From: Schizochytrium sp. CCTCC M209059 | Lineage: Eukaryota; Sar; Bigyra; Thraustochytrida; Thraustochytriidae | Length of the DNA: 64,000 bases | Direction of reading: 5' to 3' | Assembly: GCA_000818945.1 (NCBI GenBank) | Contig: KN805370.1 | Span: forward strand, 198,111-262,110 | Part shown: positions 19,173 through 31,200 of the stretch, piece after piece | Numbering within the stretch: position 1 is the first letter of the stretch | Layout: each line of letters begins with the position of its first letter | Program-made: the position numbers and the translations under genes | Notes under the pieces: generated by a model | Told to the model about the DNA's origin: nothing | The model's database searches: none | What the model saw: the letters and a program-made list of their open reading frames with translations, nothing else

Positions 19173-20435
19173 TGCTTCCTTCGTTCGATGGATCAATCGA
19201 TGATTCATTCACTCCTCGCTCACATTCATTTCATGCATCTGGCATTCCACGCCTTCCCTTCCCTTCCCTTCCCTTTCTTTCCCTCCCTTTCCCTCCTTCC
19301 ATCCTTCTTTTCTTTTCTTTTCCTGGTCCTGCCTGCTAGTCTCCGATTCCCTCACCGCTTGATCCCGCTGGCTGGCTGGCCGCGCGCTGCCACCGCTTGC
19401 AGCACTTGCCGCCGCGCCATTCCCGTGTTCCCGCGCGCGCATAACCCACTTGCGCGCGCCGCCGCGACTGCGCCACTGCCGCTCCTTTCTGCCCTTCTTT
19501 CTTTCTTCCTTTCTTTTCTTTCTTTCTTTCTTTTCTTCTGTGTGTGGCGAGGCACGCAGCCAACCCGGGAGGCGCCTGTTCTCCACTTGCAGCCGCCACC
19601 TGCAACAGCGCTATGCCGCGCATTCTACACTTGCAGCACCTGCGGGCTGCACTTGCTCGCGCGCCTGAAAACCCCGCGTAAAATAAACTAAAACAAAATA
19701 AAATACCTAGAATAAAATGAAACAAAATGAAATAAAACAGAAGTTTATCACCTCCCACGCCGCATACTACATGCACGCCATGCATGCATGCATGCATGCC
19801 TCCATGCACGCACACTACATGCACGCAACGCCACCAGCTTTCCTCGGCGGCGCGCCCGAGGCAGCCGCCGCCCGTCCGCGGCGCGCAGGGCGGGGCCGCG
19901 GCCGCAGCGCCCTTAGCTCGCAGGCTGTCGCAGGTCGCAGCTGCGATGGTCAGGGCGATCCGGAAGTTCCTGGATGGAGCCCCTTCATCTTTCCGCGGGA
20001 CTCGGCGCGGCGCGAGCGGCGGCGACCCGCGCGAGCGTGCGTGCATCCATCCGTGCACGTCCCGTCGTCCATGCTCGCAGTCGCCGCGCGGCGCTCGCGC
20101 CTCCCGCGGCCCGGCACGGCGCGGTGGACCGCTCGCTCGCCGAGTGAGGAGCTGGGATGGATGGATGGGATATCTATCTCGCGGTCAACTCGATCTCTCG
20201 TCACACCTGCGCGATCGACCGAGACCCGACTCCGCCCTCGCGCGGGCGAACGCCGCTCTCGCAAACGCTCGCCGCGGCAGCGCGGAGCCAGCGAGCGAGG
20301 GCAGCGGGCGCGGCCGGGTCGCCCGCGAGGTGGCGTACGCAGGCCCGGTCCGGCCGCCGCTGCCACGAGGTCGCCGGCGACCCCTGGCCTGCGCGCTCCT
20401 CGCGGCAGCGAAAGCGTGAGCGCGGCAGTGACCGC

Positions 20436-20512
20436 TGCGACTGCGAATGCGACTGCGAATGCGACTGCGAATGCGACTGCGACTGCGAATGCGACTGCGA
20501 ATGCGACTGCGA
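20436..20512. repeat. 12-bp minisatellite, unit GCGACTGCGAAT
   Basis: About six units with one 6-bp truncation. In the + frame it would read as alternating Cys-Asp-Cys-Glu, but there is no supporting gene context. Confidence 0.9.
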
Positions 20513-20719
20513 GGCGTCCTCGTTCCTCTTGAGATCGTGCCCGCTTGCTTTTAGGCCCCCACATCGTGGTGGAGAAGGCTGAAAACGATGCTCCAGAGAG
20601 AAAAAGAGTGGAGTTAGTGTCCTGTTCACTCCGCACTCGATCGTGGACCCTGCTGCACGAGGTGAGATTCATTTATATAAAGGGAGAACTATGCGAAACG
20701 AATACGTGCGCCGCTGCGG

Positions 20720-23700
20720 CTAAAAGCGCCCTTCAGCACTGTTGTGGGTGGGCGACACAAGCAAGGAACTGCCGCTGCTGTTGGCCTCGGCGCGCATGAG
20801 ATTAGAAGCGATCTCCCTCGCGGCCTGCGAAAGAGGCGAGTCGCGCAGCTTGATACGAGCAAGGAAGGGCACATCGTCCATCTCGTCCTCGTGGAGAAAG
20901 AGCGAGCGCGAGTCAGCATCGAACGACAAGAGACCTCGAATGAGCTTGCTGCAGGGACCGTGCACGTCGCCCAGCTTCGTCGCGAGAAAGTCTTGAATAA
21001 ACGTTTGCGATGTAATGGAAGCATACATATCTGGCTCACGCATATCCGCAAAGGGACTCTTCCCAGTGCAGGCTTCAATTATGAGGATGCCCAGGGACCA
21101 CCAGTCTGCAGCAAAGCCATGGCCAGTTCCCAAAATGACTTCGGGAGCCATGTACTCCGGAACTCCGCATGCCGTAAACGTGCGCGAGCCCGCAGTCACC
21201 TTGGCATAGCGAAAGTCCGCAATGCAGAGCTGTCCGTTGATGTCGAGTAGAATGCCTTCAGGCGAAATGCCTCGGCTGAGAATACCCCGATGCTGCTGCA
21301 GCTGCACAAGACCAGCGCCAATGCTTCGTACCGCAAATTTGAGCATTTGAGATGCCGAATCCAGGGGCCGCGTTGACACGAGCGCTGCAAGGTCCGAAAC
21401 AAACTCTTGCTGAAACACCTGGTAGGTGATGTCATGCTTGTCCGGATTGTCGAAACGAGCCAGCAAGGTTGGTTTCGCCACCTTGCCGAGAATATCCAGC
21501 TCGTTCGCGATGAGCGCAGGCATATCGCCAGCTTCCTCGCCCGTGGGCTGCAGGATGCGTCGAAGGGAGACGAACTTCACCCTGCTCGTATCCTCACCAA
21601 TGGTGACTCGAACAGCCGCGCGAAAGACGGTACCTTCATGGATGGGGAAGCTTCCCGGAAAGACCTTGAGGTCCTGGAGGGAGCTCACATTGTGATATTG
21701 CTCGGCAGCGGCCTCACGCTCTCGCGCATCATTGGCCAGAACGTTCTGAAGACGACCCAGCACTTCGTCAAAGAGCTCCTTGCGGATCATCAGACAAACC
21801 ACATCCTCCGTGGCAACAACATTGGCAGCACGAGGAGCCTTGTTCAAAAGTGCACGTTCGCCAAAGTACTCGTACTCGGAGAGCCGCATCACTTCCTTCT
21901 CCTCCCCGTCTCCCGAGTTTATCGTGACCTTGGCGCGACCTTGCTTGATGACGTAAAAGGAGTCGCCCAAATCACCCTGCTGCACAATGTACTCGCCCTT
22001 CTTGAAGCGCAGCTCTGTGAGAAGGTCCACAAGACGCGCAACTTCATTGTACGTGAGCGATGTAAAGGCCTGGACCTTGCGTAACACCTTGACCAGGCGA
22101 TGAGCCGAGTCGCGCATGAGCACAGAGTGAAAGGCCTTGCGCTCCAATGCCCACAATGTACCGTCGCTCCGTGCCGTGATCGTTGCCGCACGAGGCTTAT
22201 TGTACATGAGCGCCAGCTCACCAAAGCTCTGAGCAAATCCACCCTCGCAAGTATACTCCATAATCTCGCGAGGCGCCTCAAACTCGCCCTCTATCGGAAT
22301 CATCTTGCCTGCGCAATCTTCCATCATCTTGTTCACCGCCACTTCGACGGCATATCGCCCGCTCGTTGCTACGTAGAACTGGTCACCCTTGTCAAATTGC
22401 TTGATGATCACGTCATCGGCGCTCACCTCGACCTTTTGCATCGCGCTCGCTGCCCGACGCCGCTGGGCCTCACTCAGGTGCGCAAACATGTAGCTCGAGC
22501 GTAAGGCTTCCTCGAGTTCTTCGAGTTCGCTCTCAGTCTTGTCGTGCACGGGGAGCTCGTACCCCTCAAGCTCTGCCGGGTCAAAGTGCACGACACCAAC
22601 GTTGTTGGCCACCTTTCGTCGGACGGGCCGCAACTCCATCGACATGAACGCCTCGGGTTCTCGCTTTTGCATGCCATCCTCCTTGTCGCTCTTCGTCGCA
22701 GGCGTGGCCTCCCCAGCACTGCTCGCCACGCGAAAGGAAGACCGTCCCCGATCCAAACGAAAGGATGCGAGATGAACAAGCTTCGCGGGGTCGAACTGTG
22801 ACTCGCTGGGTCCCGCGTCCACTCTCTCGGCTTCTGGTGCGGGCGCCTGGTCCGGTGAATGCTGAACTTGCTGCGATCTGATCTCTTGTGCGAGAAATTC
22901 GACACCGTAGCTTCCCTTGCGCTTGAGCAGCTCCTGCAGCTTGACTTGGTTCTGGCCTAGTCTGCGCACATCAATAATAATGCAGGTGATGTCGTCTGTA
23001 CGTGTCTCGAATTGCAACCATTGGCGGTAGGCTTCGGCAACAATCGCGCGTGCAGCGTTGAGCAGATCGTGCTCGAAACGACTAAAGATGTCCACAACGC
23101 TCTGCGAAGTAATGAACTCAAACACACCATCTGAAGCGAGCAGAATATACTGATCCGAGGTTGTAAGCTGCCGCTCGAGAACCTCCGGAATTGCGTGAAC
23201 TCCAATTGTTTCAGCCACACGGTCACCCAAAGACCGCGTAAAGGCTGTGCCGGGGTAATTGCCTTGCTGAACCCACAGTCGCGGTGGATCGCCGTCGTTG
23301 TCGTCTTCATCGCCATATTCGTCCTCGTCTGGATCTTGAAAGCCTTCAATCTGCGCCATGGTCAGAACACGAGCGCCCTGCTGCTTGACGCGCTCGCGCT
23401 CATCCTTGCGAAAGGGTGTCTGGTCAATTGACAAAGGAACCGACACAAGCTTTTCATCATGCTCAACAATGGCAATCGCGCGCGAATCTCCCACATTTGC
23501 GATGAACACGCGGTCGCCCTGAAAGAGTGCGGAAATTGCAGTTGTTCCGCTCATCATATCCGAAAAGGCCTGCATTGATTCTTGCTCATGCATTTCCTCG
23601 TTGGTACGAACATGCGCATCCACCAGCGCTTTGAAAAGATCGCCCTCAGCAAAAGCAGGCTCATTTTCGAGATTCTCCCAAAGCTCTGCTCGTACATAAT

Positions 23701-24043
23701 TGGAGCACAGGTCACCTGCTTTCCCGTGGCCATCAAATACACCAAAATAGGCGAGCTCCTTGTTCCTCCCGCCAATATCCTCTCGCGTCACAAGAGAATC
23801 CTGGTTCGCTTTGTCGAGCTCATCGGGGTAGTAACCTGTCTGGGAAACATATGCAAAAGGCAAAGGCACGAGTTTCCCGTCGACCTTGATCTCGTACGTA
23901 CCCGCCTCTTCGAGCTTCTTTCGCGGAGCAGTTTTACCGATTTTACGAATCTGTGCCATGGCTTGTTTGGATGTCAGCGGAGATCCGCCTTTCGAAAGCG
24001 ATGTTGGGCCATCAGACGCCTGCACTGACGCGCTGCACCCCAT
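20720..24043 (-). CDS. PP2C phosphatase / two cyclic-nucleotide-binding domains / PKG-like pseudokinase fusion
   Basis: 1107 residues in four modules. MGCSASV at the N-terminus is a myristoylation site with a palmitoylatable Cys3. PP2C (about 62-360): YFGVFDGHGKAG, DMMSGTTAISALF, ANVGDSRA, AFTRSLGD, LLASDGVFEF, DDITCIIID; the metal-binding Asp residues appear intact. Domain A (about 515-650) has the phosphate cassette FGELALMYNKPRAAT (Glu609, Arg618). Domain B (about 655-770) has FGERALLNKAPRAAN (Glu729, Arg738). A kinase fold (about 790-1060) has PKA/PKG features (ACGVPEYMAPEVI, ADWWSLGILI), but HRDLKPEN is replaced by SRGISPEG and DFG by DFR. Catalytic Asp is therefore absent and a pseudokinase is likely. 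The same module order is known in plant and algal proteins (Arabidopsis At2g20050 type). Likely a membrane-attached, cyclic-nucleotide-controlled phosphatase (inference). Confidence 0.93.
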   Translation of the reverse strand: MGCSASVQASDGPTSLSKGGSPLTSKQAMAQIRKIGKTAPRKKLEEAGTYEIKVDGKLVPLPFAYVSQTGYYPDELDKANQDSLVTREDIGGRNKELAYFGVFDGHGKAGDLCSNYVRAELWENLENEPAFAEGDLFKALVDAHVRTNEEMHEQESMQAFSDMMSGTTAISALFQGDRVFIANVGDSRAIAIVEHDEKLVSVPLSIDQTPFRKDERERVKQQGARVLTMAQIEGFQDPDEDEYGDEDDNDGDPPRLWVQQGNYPGTAFTRSLGDRVAETIGVHAIPEVLERQLTTSDQYILLASDGVFEFITSQSVVDIFSRFEHDLLNAARAIVAEAYRQWLQFETRTDDITCIIIDVRRLGQNQVKLQELLKRKGSYGVEFLAQEIRSQQVQHSPDQAPAPEAERVDAGPSESQFDPAKLVHLASFRLDRGRSSFRVASSAGEATPATKSDKEDGMQKREPEAFMSMELRPVRRKVANNVGVVHFDPAELEGYELPVHDKTESELEELEEALRSSYMFAHLSEAQRRRAASAMQKVEVSADDVIIKQFDKGDQFYVATSGRYAVEVAVNKMMEDCAGKMIPIEGEFEAPREIMEYTCEGGFAQSFGELALMYNKPRAATITARSDGTLWALERKAFHSVLMRDSAHRLVKVLRKVQAFTSLTYNEVARLVDLLTELRFKKGEYIVQQGDLGDSFYVIKQGRAKVTINSGDGEEKEVMRLSEYEYFGERALLNKAPRAANVVATEDVVCLMIRKELFDEVLGRLQNVLANDAREREAAAEQYHNVSSLQDLKVFPGSFPIHEGTVFRAAVRVTIGEDTSRVKFVSLRRILQPTGEEAGDMPALIANELDILGKVAKPTLLARFDNPDKHDITYQVFQQEFVSDLAALVSTRPLDSASQMLKFAVRSIGAGLVQLQQHRGILSRGISPEGILLDINGQLCIADFRYAKVTAGSRTFTACGVPEYMAPEVILGTGHGFAADWWSLGILIIEACTGKSPFADMREPDMYASITSQTFIQDFLATKLGDVHGPCSKLIRGLLSFDADSRSLFLHEDEMDDVPFLARIKLRDSPLSQAAREIASNLMRAEANSSGSSLLVSPTHNSAEGRF

Positions 24044-25253
24044 CGCCTCGTCAGGGTAAAGCGCGCTCTTGGTGAAGCTTGCTGCTGCAACAAATTTTGC
24101 ACTCCAAGGTGCCTCGAAAATCTATCTCGCGAGATCTGCCTCGCGCGCAATTTCCGCACGCGATGTCTCGGACACCTTTATACGTATGCGTAGACTCTCA
24201 AAGCGAGCCTCTCTGCTCGCTCGCTCGCGCGTACCCACGCGTGCTACGCCGCGCGCGAGCGTGAGATACGCAATGACCCTGGTCTGCGGCAATACGAGCC
24301 GCGCTGTCTCGACTTTAGCTTCGTGGCGATGATGTGTACCCTGCGGGGGGCCTGGGCAGAAGAAGGTGATAGCTTGAGCGGCTAGCTTCTCTGACAAAAA
24401 GTCCAATCGGCCGCGCCGAGTGGCGCAGGCTATGTTCTTCCCGTGGGTCCGCGCCGCAATTTAATGGTAGATGGCTGTTCTTCTCTCAGCCTTCTCTCTC
24501 GATTGGAAAAAGGTGGTAGAGGTAACATTATACTACCCATCTCAAGTTGCTGACATCCTCCGCGTCGATCCACTTTCAAGCGTTTTCTAGCTTCCCTCCC
24601 ATCCTCCTTCCCTCCCTCCCTCCTTCCTTCTTTCCTCCTTTTGCTTCTTTTCTCGCGATTTTTCTCATTTTGTTTCATGGCCCCAGTCAAGATGAATTGA
24701 CAGAAACGACTTTATTGGATTCGGCGACCTACGACTTGCCGACCTGACCCCACCCTCCTGCACCTCTTATTGTGCTACACCACCACGCACTCGCGCAAAG
24801 CATTCTTGGCGCTTTTATCTCCCAGCCTGGTTCAAGCCTCCGTACTTCTTTGCCAGGGCATGCATGCATGCAGCCCGCCCATCCTTCTCGCGCCAAGACG
24901 CGCCGCACGAGGAGAGTCGTTGACAGGAGGCAAGAAAGGTCCACTGTGGGGAAGTTGGGAAACACACCTTTTGGTTTTCTCGCGCGCGAGTGCGCCTTGA
25001 CTTAGGCCCGAAACAAAGGTCTGTTAGACCGTTTCTCCGTGTGGCCTAGTTGCCACGACGACATGAATGTTCAAGATGCTGGGACGATCGAGAGCGTCCC
25101 AGTCCCAAGGAACAACTGCATAGCTTGAAGACCCCTGGAGCTCGCAGCGCGCGGTCGTGCTCGCGGCTGTGGTCGCAGGTGCGGTCTTGGCCCGAAAGGA
25201 GAAAAAAAGGCAGCAGACCTCGAATGCCGAAGCGTTGAGACCAAAGAGCAAGC
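24044..25253. promoter_or_regulatory. Divergent upstream region of the PP2C fusion (-) and IQ/coiled-coil (+) genes
   Basis: 1.2 kb between two outward-facing ATGs. It contains CTCG-rich sequence near 24215, CCTTCC pyrimidine repeats (about 24596-24640), GCATGCATGC (about 24858-24871) and a GGAGAAAAAAAGG purine stretch just upstream of 25254. No gene signature in any frame. Confidence 0.5.
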
Positions 25254-28200
25254 ATGGACAACACCCTCGAAGACAATGAAGCAAGCCTATGGGTGCTTCG
25301 AGCCCTTTGGACAGCAGGCGATAAATGGTGCAGGACTATGAAAGCGCAAAGGGCCCGTGGTGCCGATACCGGCGGCAGCAGCGAGGGCGACGATGGCAAG
25401 GAACACTTTCCTTGCGCAATTCCTGATACCTTGCTTTATGAGTCTGGCGCCCCACGTAAACTGATGCGCGCCGACGCGGCCTCTGGGGATGCAACATTTG
25501 AACTACTAGCCATGGACGACCCCAAGGCTCTGCTCGACGTTGTCCTGAAAATGAGCACTACATACAATCAATGCCTCATTTGGTATGCGTCGGGTGAATG
25601 CGAGGAGCTGTCCGTGACTCGACTCTTTGAGGTTTTTAGCAGTCTCGAGTGGCAGAGACAAATCGTTTGCGTGCAAGGGTACACGCCGCCAACCAAGCAC
25701 CTGGTTCCCCTGGACTATCCGATGTTCTCGCTTTGCAGTGATCCTGACATGGTACAGGTTCTCGACCGCTTGACCCACTTCCTCAACACGTGGTCTCCGC
25801 AGCACACAATCAAGGGCCTGACCGCTCGATTTGCGCTGTATCAGGAAGACTCCCATGCTGCGCGAATGAAAGCGAGTGTTCCTTCGTCTTCCCCTTCAAG
25901 TCCAACCAAAAAGAGAAGAGGACCCCGCTCAAAGCAACGCGAACCCACGTGCCTGCGTTTGCCGACCATTTGCTTTGCGGAGCACGTTACCTTTGCAAAG
26001 TGTTTACGAAATGTAGCCGCGCATACTCCCAAGAGCAATGGTCGCGTCGAAGACACGAATGGGGTTTCTGCTGCCGTAAATTCCAAAGCAGAAGCTGACG
26101 CGAACTCCTCTGGCGGCCTTGATCTCAGTTTTGAGGACTACGCTCAAGTCTATTCATCCACAGTGCGAGATCTTGTCGACATTGTCCTCGTTGAAGACTG
26201 TCTGGAACCATTACCAGAATTGCGGAACTTTGCGCGGACTACCGCGCAAAATGGGCTTCGCGTTATCCTCGTAAGCCTCTTCAAGGACACTCGGCCAGCA
26301 GCCATACCTCCGAGCAATGTCCTCCTGTCCAACTGGTTGCATCGACTCGTGGAACATCTTGGCGTAGGCAAGGGACGAAAGCGGCCGTGGGTGCTTGCTG
26401 GCGTTGGCGTTGGCGCGAATGTTGCCATGCACATGGCCGCGTACCGGAAATGTACCAATTTGCAGGCTTTTGTCAACGTGAACGGGTTTGCTCACGTTGA
26501 CAGGACCTTGCTCCGAGCCCTTCGATCATCGCTTGCAGAAGAGGCTCACCCCGAGGCGTCGCGAATTCTCGCAAGTCTTCGAACGGAATTTCTCGACCTT
26601 CGAAGTGCTCTTCATCTTCTTCGCGTGCCCATGGTCCTTGTTCAGTCTACAGAAAGTAGACTTGTGCTACCCATGCACGTTGAGACCATTCTGAACACGC
26701 GTGGTGCACCGCGTACAGTTTCTAGCTCGCTACGGGATTGCATTCGGCACCAGGACCAAGTACAAAACCATGTCATGTGGCTTAAAGCCGGACACAATGT
26801 TTGGTCGTCCCGCCAAGATTTTATGAGCAACCTCTTTGACCAAATTTATGGTATACTCCGCAACATAAATGACATCAAGCTGATTGCCGAGAAGCAAGAG
26901 CAGGAAATTGCACCACCTGCCTGCCCAGAAGCTCCAACGAAAGATTCAGAGGAAGCAGTGGCAACACCAAGCCAGGTTATCGAAGGATCTCTCAAGAAGG
27001 ATGACGCCGACGGTCTCGCCGAGCTTGATCGTTCCCACAGTCGCCGTCATCGCTCGCGGCGCAGACGAAAAGGCCGCCATCACAACAAGTCCAATGTGGA
27101 CTCGAGTTCGGCGTCTGATGATGATGAAGACGAGGATGATGAGGGCGGAAATACCCAGGCCGGTGTGCAACGGCGCGGCAAAGCTCGAGCTCGATCTCGG
27201 GAAACCATTGAGCGGGAAAGGGCAGAGCGCGAAGCTTTGCGTCAAAAGGAGGCCAAGCGACTCCGCATGGAGCTCTTTTGGAAAAATCGCCCTACCGAGG
27301 CTGAGGAACGATCCATGATGATGGACGCTGACAGCTTCTCGAAAGACCTTCGACGCACCTGGCGTGAAGAGCAGAAATGGATCAAGCAACAAGCTTTGGT
27401 GAAAGAGAGACTTGAAGAGCTGCAAAAAGCTCGCGACACAGACAAGGCGCGCGAGGAAGACCAAGTGAAGAGGAAGCTCGAGCGCGAGAAAACGAAACGA
27501 TACCTTACACGGCAGGTCCTTCTCGACGACGATGCCGAAGCGGCCATCAACGCGCTAGAGGATGGTATGGAAACGAAAGCTGTTCTTGGCAGCTCAGTAT
27601 CCGGAGCGTCCAAGATTCGCCTGGACTTTATCCGAATCGCGCAACGGCAGGCTCTTGATATTGAACATTCGCAAGCACTTCTTGCAAAGATCAAGGTCAC
27701 CCAAGCACAGCGTGATACAAGCGCAAAACGCGTTGCCGAGCTGGAGCGTGCCATTATTCTTTTGCGCGCTACGGCTCACGTGGGTGCGAGAGGCAAAGCG
27801 AGTCGACAACGCATGCGCAAAGCTGAGCAGGCCAGCGCAGAGCTCGGGGATGTGGTCAGGAGTCGAGATGAGACCGTCTCGCTGGTTCACGCCATCAACG
27901 TCAAGCTAAAAGACATGCAAAGCGATATTAGCAAGGTGAATAGCAGAATTCAGACGGACGCTATCATTCTGCAGCGGCGCGCGAGTGAGATGGACGATAT
28001 GGTTGCTCGCCTCGCAGATTTACTACAAGAGCTCGACGAGGAAAACGCATCGTTGTGTGTTCGGCGCAAAGAGGCTGTGCGTCAACACCATAGTGTCACA
28101 GGCCTCCATGAGATTGCTCAAGCGCGCTTGCGAGATATTGAAGATGAGCTCGAGCGTTGCCGACACATTGACACCAAGTACTGCGACAGCTCCATTTGGC

Positions 28201-31200
28201 AGGCGGGTGTTATGCAGCGTATTCGGACCTCGGAACTGATCAACTACTTGACGAGTGAGCGCCTGACGATTGCGGAGCGTATCGAGTACATGGCTGAGGA
28301 GGTGACTTCCCAGGAAGAAAGTATCACCCGGATCGACAGTCGACTCGCCCAATTGCAGCGCGATCGCGCCAATGTCGTTGCGCAGCGCAAATTTATAAAT
28401 GGCGCTCTCGTACTATTTCGTTCAGGGGAAATCAAACGAAAGGCGCAAGCAGACTATCAGCAACAGCAGGAGGAAGAAGCAAATAAGGAGAAACTTCAGA
28501 GTGGGGCTCCTAATGGAGACGATGAGTACCAAGATGATCTCGTCTTTAGCTCTTCGAAGGGCAAATTCGCAGGTGATGACAGGAACGGTGGTGCGGACAA
28601 GAAAGCAAGTTTCGCGAGACAAACGTTTCACGCCGATCTAGCCAGTGAGGTACGCAGAAAACCACCAATGGCGAGGACACAAGATGAGCGTGAGTGGATC
28701 GCGCTCGATATGTGCATCAACCGCTACTCCGAGCTCTATGAGGAGGAAGACGTCCATAAATATCGGCACTATAGGCCAACAGAGCTCACGGATGAGATCA
28801 TCGACGTCCTTTACGAGCTTCCCGAAGAATTAAATCTCGCGCTACCGTTCATACGGAGTGTTGCTCAGATGCGGGCGTATCAGCTGATTCAGCGCTTTTC
28901 CTTTGGCAATGACCCAGACGAGCTCTTGCGGCTCGATCGTGTCAACGCGAGACTGCGGCGCAAAGGCGAAAAGCAGTACCGTGTCTTCAATTCCGCAGAA
29001 CACTATCGGCTTACCCTACAAGAAGAAGATCGTCTCGAGGCTGACGACGATAAGACGGCAGTTCTGCTTCGCGACTCGTGGACGCGGCTCTATCATGTTG
29101 ACGAGCAGGATCTGAACTTTCGACAAGGTCGCGTGCATTCTTTCTTCACGCCTCATGACCTCGTCGTGATTCAGCTTGTAGTGCACGTCGTGTACAAGGG
29201 TGGCTTTGACGAGCGCGGGTACGCAAATGGCAGACTTTCCGCGGCGCTCTACCTCAATGAGACCATTCCCATCGGCGTGTGCTCTCAGTCGCACGAGGTG
29301 AGTCTCAGCTCAAGCGATGCCATGGGTCGCTTCACGCTTATTCATGACCCAGAGGAAGACGGCATTCCTCTCCAGCACGGCAGATACCAGGTCGTCGTTG
29401 GCGCCGCATCCCTAACGCAATACTCCATCACTGTCCTTGCAGAAACGTGCAAGTCCATTAAGAGCGTGGAATTTGACGCGCGCTCAGAAGCAATCGCTCT
29501 GCACGATCGACTCATTGAGATCGACGAGGCCACGGAGCATCTAACCGTGAGCTTGTACTTGTCGGAACGCAAGCTTAGCCTTGTGGCAGGTATTGTAAAG
29601 GACGCAGAGGCCCGCTGCGAAGCATTGGAGCATGAAATGGCGATGATTGCCAGAGTCCTGCTGAAGCGTCGTGAACGCGAGGAACTTGGGCCAGGTTTCA
29701 CGCCTGAGAAGGGTCAAGATGAAGAAGACTTTGAGATCGATGAGGAAACTTTGAAGAAATGCACCGCAAAAAATCTATCCAAGCTCGAACGGGAGTTTGA
29801 CAAATGGGTCCGCCTCGCAGCCTCACGTCGAACCGAACATCACGATTGCCGCAGGGGCACAGCGGATATGACCAACGCCAAGCGGGAGTTGCGTGAAGAA
29901 AAGGCTGCCAAAACGAGCCGCCTTGCAGCTCTAAAACGCATGGGTATGGTCACCGAGGAGGAAATCGCCTTGGGCGTGGCTTCGCGAACGGCCAAACTTT
30001 CTGCAGCGGCGGAGCGCGATCGTCAAAATGCTCAGACTGCCATTGAAAACATTCTCAGTGAGCAAAGCAACGCGGACGCATGCTGGTCGGACGCGTACTT
30101 GATACTGCACCCGGAGAGCGCAATCCGTGCGGGCGGGGCGGATCCAAGTTTGCAAGCTCCCGGGGGCACTTGCAACCGAGAAGATCTTCTTGCTCTTATG
30201 TTTACGGAAACGGAGAGTTTGCAAGGCCCCAAGGCAATCATCATGCACCATCTGCTGCGAGAACGCGCGCACCCTCTCGAGCGCGGGTGTCTGGTAGAAC
30301 CCATGCTCCGCGAACCGCGTATGCTTCGGCACGAAAAGCTGACATTTGATGTCAAAGCTGCCGAAGTGGTCACTGACGTTGATCGTCGCTGTCGCTTGGT
30401 CCTCGCAGAGCTTGAGCGCGCCAATGAGAGCAAGGACGCCTTTATGGATTCCTCTGTTCTTCACAGTTCCGAGCAGCGTTTCCCCATTCGAATTCTCCGA
30501 AACGAGCTTAATCGAGAGCTTGATCGTTTACTTTCGCTGCAGGTGAAGGAGCAAGAGAACTTCATCTTGAAGGAGCTTCGACGAAAGGAGCGAGACTCTT
30601 TCATTTTAGCCCAGGCGACAAAGGAAGACGACCTAGCTGAGCTAATGAGTTCTTCCGACGAGGAGGACGAGGAGGACGATGGAGACGAAAATCAGGAGGG
30701 CGACGACGGTGACAGTGAAATTGGCGATGTGAAGGTGCGGAAACGCCAATCAAGAGATGATGGTAACGCGAGCGATGACGACGGTGATCCTGATAGCACT
30801 GCCGCGCGGATTAACGCGGCCAAGGCCAAGGCGGCTGCCGAGCGCGCATTTTGCCAAGCATGCAACACAAGCCCGTGCTCATATCAGCCGCCCGTCGATC
30901 TTGTGAAGACCGAAGAGCGGAAAATGGAGCTTCGCAAGGAGCTCGAGGCCGTCCGCAGAATTGACGTCAACGTGAAGTTCGTAGAGAGCACTGTGGCGCG
31001 CAGTGTGAAACAAGGAGGCAGTTCACGCATGCTGCGCACAGACCTCCTTCGCGAGCTTGACGCGGAGCTTATCTCCCTCGAGAGGAAAATCAGGCTTCAG
31101 ATTGTCGACGAGGAACTGCACATGGCGTGCGCATCGAAGAGCGCCTTTGTGGAAACCAAGGCCCTCCACGGGTACAAGCAAGTTCAATGGACTCAAAATG

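Larger units (their letters stand above)
18723..20719. other. Long intergenic region rich in simple repeats
   Basis: About 2 kb upstream of the zinc-finger gene and downstream of the PP2C-cNMP-kinase gene. Contents: GGCGA pentamers (about 18767-18800), AGAA units (about 18938-18955), CTTTT units (about 19096-19172), CCCTT and TTTC tracts (about 19255-19325, 19495-19535), ATGC units (about 19780-19800), a 12-bp minisatellite (20436-20512), and the palindrome TTTATATAAA (about 20669-20678). Long frames here are low-complexity translations with no family signature. Confidence 0.55.

Noticed and set aside
18890..19208. N-terminal extension of the zinc-finger protein beyond the gap
   Set aside because: The in-frame residues are Lys/Glu repeats from the CTTTT tract and Pro/Arg noise; more likely leader or intergenic DNA.
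20157..20582. 141-codon ORF with Cys-Asp-Cys-Glu repeat, resembling a metal-binding peptide
   Set aside because: The Cys run is just the translation of the 12-bp minisatellite, and the flanking residues are Arg/Pro-rich noise.
24790..24860. Possible tRNA B box GGTTCAAGCC
   Set aside because: The surrounding T-stem does not pair and no A box lies at a suitable distance upstream.
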